Assembly (NCBI GenBank): GCA_023259685.1
Contig: JALRGP010000004.1
Span: 12,409 to 21,699, forward strand
DNA: 9,291 bases
Direction: 5' to 3'
Source of the DNA: Alphaproteobacteria bacterium
GTDB taxonomy: Bacteria > Pseudomonadota > Alphaproteobacteria > JALRGP01
Below the pieces are notes generated by a model, which did no database searches, was not told the DNA's origin, and worked only from the letters and a program-made list of their open reading frames with translations. The translations under genes were made by a program, and so were the position numbers. Below, one piece after another: positions 6,631 through 9,291 of this stretch (position 1 is the first letter of the stretch; every line of letters begins with the position of its first letter).

Positions 6631-7008
6631 ATGACGTCTTTAGAAAAACTGATTCGTTATCAAAATTTTTTAATTGATCAAGTTAAAAATAAATTATTAA
6701 CAATTGAACGTGATATTCAAAATGCTGATGATATGTATAGATCTTTAAAACATTCATTAGAGCAAGAAATTCATCAATCACTGCATTTTATTGAAATAAC
6801 TCAAACTTTTGAAAATTATTATGAATATTTACAAAAAAAAATTAAAGTTTTCTATAAAAAAAAAGAAGATCTCTTGAAAGAAAAAATGACCATGAGTAAT
6901 TATTTAAAACAGCATATTTTTACCCTTAAAAGATATGAAAAAATCCTAGATATTCAAGATCAAAAAAATTTAGAAGAATTACAACAAAAAGAAAGACGCA
7001 TGTCATAG
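6631..7008 (+). CDS. Small coiled-coil protein, FliJ-like in pattern
   Basis: A 125-residue, almost wholly helical and highly charged protein without signal peptide or membrane segment. Residues 1-45 and 60-120 have heptad-like spacing of Leu/Ile/Phe, suggesting an antiparallel coiled-coil hairpin. The start LEKLIRYQNFLIDQVKN, the middle FENYYEYLQKKIKVFYKKK and the end KILDIQDQKNLEELQQKE resemble in pattern and length the flagellar export chaperone FliJ (or type III YscO). Coiled coils give deceptive matches, and no flagellar gene lies nearby, so this is a weak suggestion. The gene is markedly AT-rich. No Shine-Dalgarno precedes ATG 6631. The upstream AT-rich stretch (6549-6630) could hold a promoter, but none stands out. 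Confidence 0.6.
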   Translation: MTSLEKLIRYQNFLIDQVKNKLLTIERDIQNADDMYRSLKHSLEQEIHQSLHFIEITQTFENYYEYLQKKIKVFYKKKEDLLKEKMTMSNYLKQHIFTLKRYEKILDIQDQKNLEELQQKERRMS

Positions 7009-7029
7009 ATTCAAATTTAAACAATCAAA

Positions 7030-7057
7030 AATAAATCGATACATAGATCGATTTATT
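7030..7057. repeat. Perfect 11-bp inverted repeat with 6-base loop
   Basis: AATAAATCGAT (7030-7040), loop ACATAG, and ATCGATTTATT (7047-7057). Each arm contains the palindrome ATCGAT. A third, imperfect copy of the arm appears at 7065-7076 (AATAAATTATCG). The stem is AT-rich and followed by no T run, so it is a poor intrinsic terminator. Its place 45 bases before the sugar dehydrogenase gene would also suit a repressor operator. Confidence 0.55.
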
Positions 7058-7102
7058 CGCTAAAATAAATTATCGAGTATCATAAATATTATACAGATAT
7101 CC

Positions 7103-8368
7103 ATGGAACAAAATTTGCCAATCGGTATTATTGGACTGGGGTACGTGGGACTTCCCTTAGCAATCGCCCTTGCAAAGCATTTTGAGGTGAAAGGATTTGA
7201 TATTTCCTCCAAACGTATTGAAGAATTGCATAAAGGCCATGATCGCACCCATGAAATTCATGAGGATGTTTTGCGTTCCACCTCTTTGAAAGTTTATGAT
7301 GATATTTCTCACCTCAAAGATTGTCGATTATATATTGTCACGGTTCCAACGCCCATTGATGATCATAATTGTCCGGATTTATCTCCACTAGAATCCGCAT
7401 CTCGTATGGTTGGCGGCATTTTAAAAAAGGGAGATATTGTTGTGTATGAAAGTACTGTCTATCCTGGTGTTACCGAGGATGTCTGCGGTAACATTTTACA
7501 AGATACATCAAAACTTCAATGTGGCTTGGATTTTATGTTAGGGTACTCTCCTGAGCGGATTAATCCTGGGGACCAGATACATACGGTTGATAAAATTACA
7601 AAGGTTGTTGCGGGGCAAACACCAGAGATCACAGATTTATTGGCATATATATATGGAAAGATGAATGGCGATCGTATTTTTAAGGCCACATCTATTAAGG
7701 TAGCTGAAGCTTCCAAAGTGATTGAAAACACGCAAAGGGATATTAATATTGCCTTTATCAATGAAATAACGACTATTTTTTTAAAAATGTCCATCAGTGT
7801 TTATGATGTTTTGGAAGCGGCCAGCACAAAATGGAATTTTTTAAAATTTTATCCAGGACTTGTGGGGGGGCACTGCATTGGTGTTGATCCCTATTATTTA
7901 GCCAAATGCGCACAAAATTCAAAGATAGAGCCAAAAGTCATTTTATCGGGCCGCGAGGTTAACGAGAATATGGCCAAACAATGCGCTGATTTTATCAAAA
8001 ACATCTGCCAAGGACCTCGCGTCCTCATTTTAGGGCTCACCTTTAAGGAAAATATTCCAGATTTACGTAATACAAAAATTATTGATTTAAAAAATCATCT
8101 CGTTCAATTAGGATTCCAAGTCGATATTCACGACAGCCATTGCGACCCCCATGAAGCAAAAAAGTTTTACGATTTGGATATTTTAACACACCTGGATCAG
8201 ATTAAACCGTCATCTTATGATTGTATTGTTGCCGCAGTATCCCACCGTGGTTATATGGAATTGTCGCCAGATTTTATTGAATCGATTATACAACCAGAAG
8301 GGATTATTTTTGATTTGAAAAATATGTGGTCCCATCTTGAGTTCAAAAAACGTTACGTTAAGTTGTAG
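7103..8368 (+). CDS. tviB: UDP-N-acetylhexosamine 6-dehydrogenase, TviB/WbpO type
   Basis: Oxidises C6 of a UDP-HexNAc (UDP-GlcNAc or UDP-GalNAc) twice with NAD+ to give the UDP-uronic acid, a precursor for capsule, O-antigen or exopolysaccharide. The 421 residues are full length. The N-terminal Rossmann motif is GLGYVG (11-16), then TVPTPID (80-86), YESTVYPG (115-122) and GYSPERINPGD (147-157). The central helix carries AEASKVIENTQRDINIAFIN (201-220) with Lys205 and Asn209. The catalytic cysteine is Cys258 in GGHCIGVDPYYL, and the C-terminal UDP-binding domain has GLTFKENIPDLRNT (311-324). The TKWNFL and ENTQRD wording favours the TviB/WbpO branch over UDP-glucose or GDP-mannose dehydrogenases. 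No Shine-Dalgarno precedes ATG 7103; TATTAT at 7087-7092 might be a -10. A partner epimerase-like gene follows after 44 bases. Confidence 0.9.
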   Translation: MEQNLPIGIIGLGYVGLPLAIALAKHFEVKGFDISSKRIEELHKGHDRTHEIHEDVLRSTSLKVYDDISHLKDCRLYIVTVPTPIDDHNCPDLSPLESASRMVGGILKKGDIVVYESTVYPGVTEDVCGNILQDTSKLQCGLDFMLGYSPERINPGDQIHTVDKITKVVAGQTPEITDLLAYIYGKMNGDRIFKATSIKVAEASKVIENTQRDINIAFINEITTIFLKMSISVYDVLEAASTKWNFLKFYPGLVGGHCIGVDPYYLAKCAQNSKIEPKVILSGREVNENMAKQCADFIKNICQGPRVLILGLTFKENIPDLRNTKIIDLKNHLVQLGFQVDIHDSHCDPHEAKKFYDLDILTHLDQIKPSSYDCIVAAVSHRGYMELSPDFIESIIQPEGIIFDLKNMWSHLEFKKRYVKL

Positions 8369-8412
8369 AATTTGATGTCCTACTTGAATAAATTTATAAG
8401 TACAACAAACAC

Positions 8413-9291
8413 ATGAAAGTTTTAGTCACAGGAGCATTCGGATATATTGGCTCTCACTTAGTACATGAATTATTAAACGTTGGGCATGAGGTGGTGGTGG
8501 TTGGACGGCGTGCCCCTCCTGATTTAGATATTTTTAAAAATACTCAAACCATTATAGGCAATCTCAATGATCAAGGTACATTGAATAATATATTTGAGAA
8601 TTGGTCTATTGATGCAATCATTCATTTAGCCGGCTTAAATCCTGGGCCCCATATGCTTTTCAGTGATTATATTGAATCCAATTTCATGACCACGGTTAAG
8701 CTCAGCCAAATGGCAGCGTCTTTTGGCGTTCGTCATTTTATCTACGGATCATCCTCATCGGTGTATGGTAATTCTTCACATGTCCCCCTCAAAGAAACGG
8801 AAGCTTGTCAGCCCCTTAGCCCCTACGGCATGAGCAAATATATGGCGGAACAAGCATTGTCTTTACATCAAGGGTCTATGAATACAATATGCGTTCGAGG
8901 ATTTAATCCTGTTAGCTACCGCCCTGGTTATCCCCGAGGCCACAGTGTATTAAATATTTTAATGGACGTCGCCCAAGGAAAGCGGAGCCACGTCTCCATT
9001 TTTGGCCGTAACCACATAGGATCCAAAGACAGCACCTGTGTCCGTGACTATATCCATGTGATTGATTTTTGTGAAGTTTATTTGCACATACTAGATCACC
9101 TTCATGGAAAAACGGGTGTGCATGATGTCGTTAATCTTGGACGCGGTGAAGGTGTCAGTATGCTAGAGCTAATCCGTATGGTTGAATCGCTAACCTCTCA
9201 GATCATTCCTATTCAGTGGGAAGAGGAAAAAGAGGGTGATATCTCGGTGTCCTACGCCGATATAAACCGTATGATGTCTATTATCAATCAT
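8413..9291 (+). CDS. GalE-like NAD-dependent nucleotide-sugar epimerase/dehydratase (runs off right edge)
   Basis: An extended short-chain dehydrogenase acting on a nucleotide sugar; 293 residues are visible and most of the catalytic fold is present. The NAD-binding motif is GAFGYIG (7-13). The catalytic Ser lies in GSSSSVYG (112-119) and the catalytic YxxxK is Tyr138/Lys142 in SPYGMSKY. GalE-style signatures follow: RGFNPV (162-167), SIFG (195-198) and CVRDYIHVIDF (209-219). In GalE the FNP motif continues VGA and the DGT motif precedes CVRDYIHV; here they read VSY and DST, so the substrate may differ from UDP-glucose. It lies 44 bases after the UDP-HexNAc dehydrogenase and is probably co-transcribed. 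A UDP-HexNAc or UDP-HexNAcA 4-epimerase like TviC/WbpP would suit the context but is not shown by the sequence. The base composition is visibly richer in GC than the left half of the window. Confidence 0.88.
   Translation, partial: MKVLVTGAFGYIGSHLVHELLNVGHEVVVVGRRAPPDLDIFKNTQTIIGNLNDQGTLNNIFENWSIDAIIHLAGLNPGPHMLFSDYIESNFMTTVKLSQMAASFGVRHFIYGSSSSVYGNSSHVPLKETEACQPLSPYGMSKYMAEQALSLHQGSMNTICVRGFNPVSYRPGYPRGHSVLNILMDVAQGKRSHVSIFGRNHIGSKDSTCVRDYIHVIDFCEVYLHILDHLHGKTGVHDVVNLGRGEGVSMLELIRMVESLTSQIIPIQWEEEKEGDISVSYADINRMMSIINH

Noticed and set aside
7516..7794. Minus-strand 92-codon ORF inside the dehydrogenase gene
   Set aside because: It is the antisense shadow of a strongly conserved gene.

Overview
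The window is an AT-rich stretch of a bacterial chromosome, probably from an alphaproteobacterium with a host-associated or intracellular lifestyle (Holosporales-like). That placement is an inference. It rests on the low GC, the style of the Era, LigA and SmpB proteins, the decayed insertion sequences and a small secreted orphan protein; no rRNA or other decisive marker is present. The standard genetic code applies: Trp is TGG in all intact genes and TGA serves as a stop.

Left part (1-1817): a minus-strand pair era-ligA, separated by 31 bases. ligA (NAD-dependent DNA ligase) runs off the left edge. The Era GTPase looks intact except that its KH domain lacks the GxxG RNA-binding loop. A 242-bp divergent region, carrying an extended -10 promoter on the plus strand, separates era from a plus-strand MsbA-type ABC exporter (2045-3778).

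Middle part (3825-6334): an eroded area. An 832-bp IS4-type relic (3825-4656) keeps both 25-bp terminal inverted repeats but has lost the 5' half of its transposase and carries several frameshifts and stops. Its right end is read on the minus strand as the last residues of a small secreted protein (4611-5216). Next come an unassigned 239-bp spacer, minus-strand smpB (trans-translation factor), and a second internally deleted element, a 320-bp ISAs1-type relic (6015-6334) with 17-bp ends.

Right part (6353-9291): a tRNA-Ser(GGA) gene with a strong promoter; a small coiled-coil protein of FliJ-like character; a perfect 11-bp inverted repeat; and two same-strand nucleotide-sugar genes, a TviB/WbpO-type UDP-HexNAc 6-dehydrogenase and a GalE-like epimerase/dehydratase that runs off the right edge. 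The last two probably supply activated sugars (for example a HexNAc uronic acid) for a surface polysaccharide.

No complete new multi-gene system is visible. The most unusual signals are the GxxG-less Era, the IS-derived protein tail, and the matched architecture of the two IS relics.
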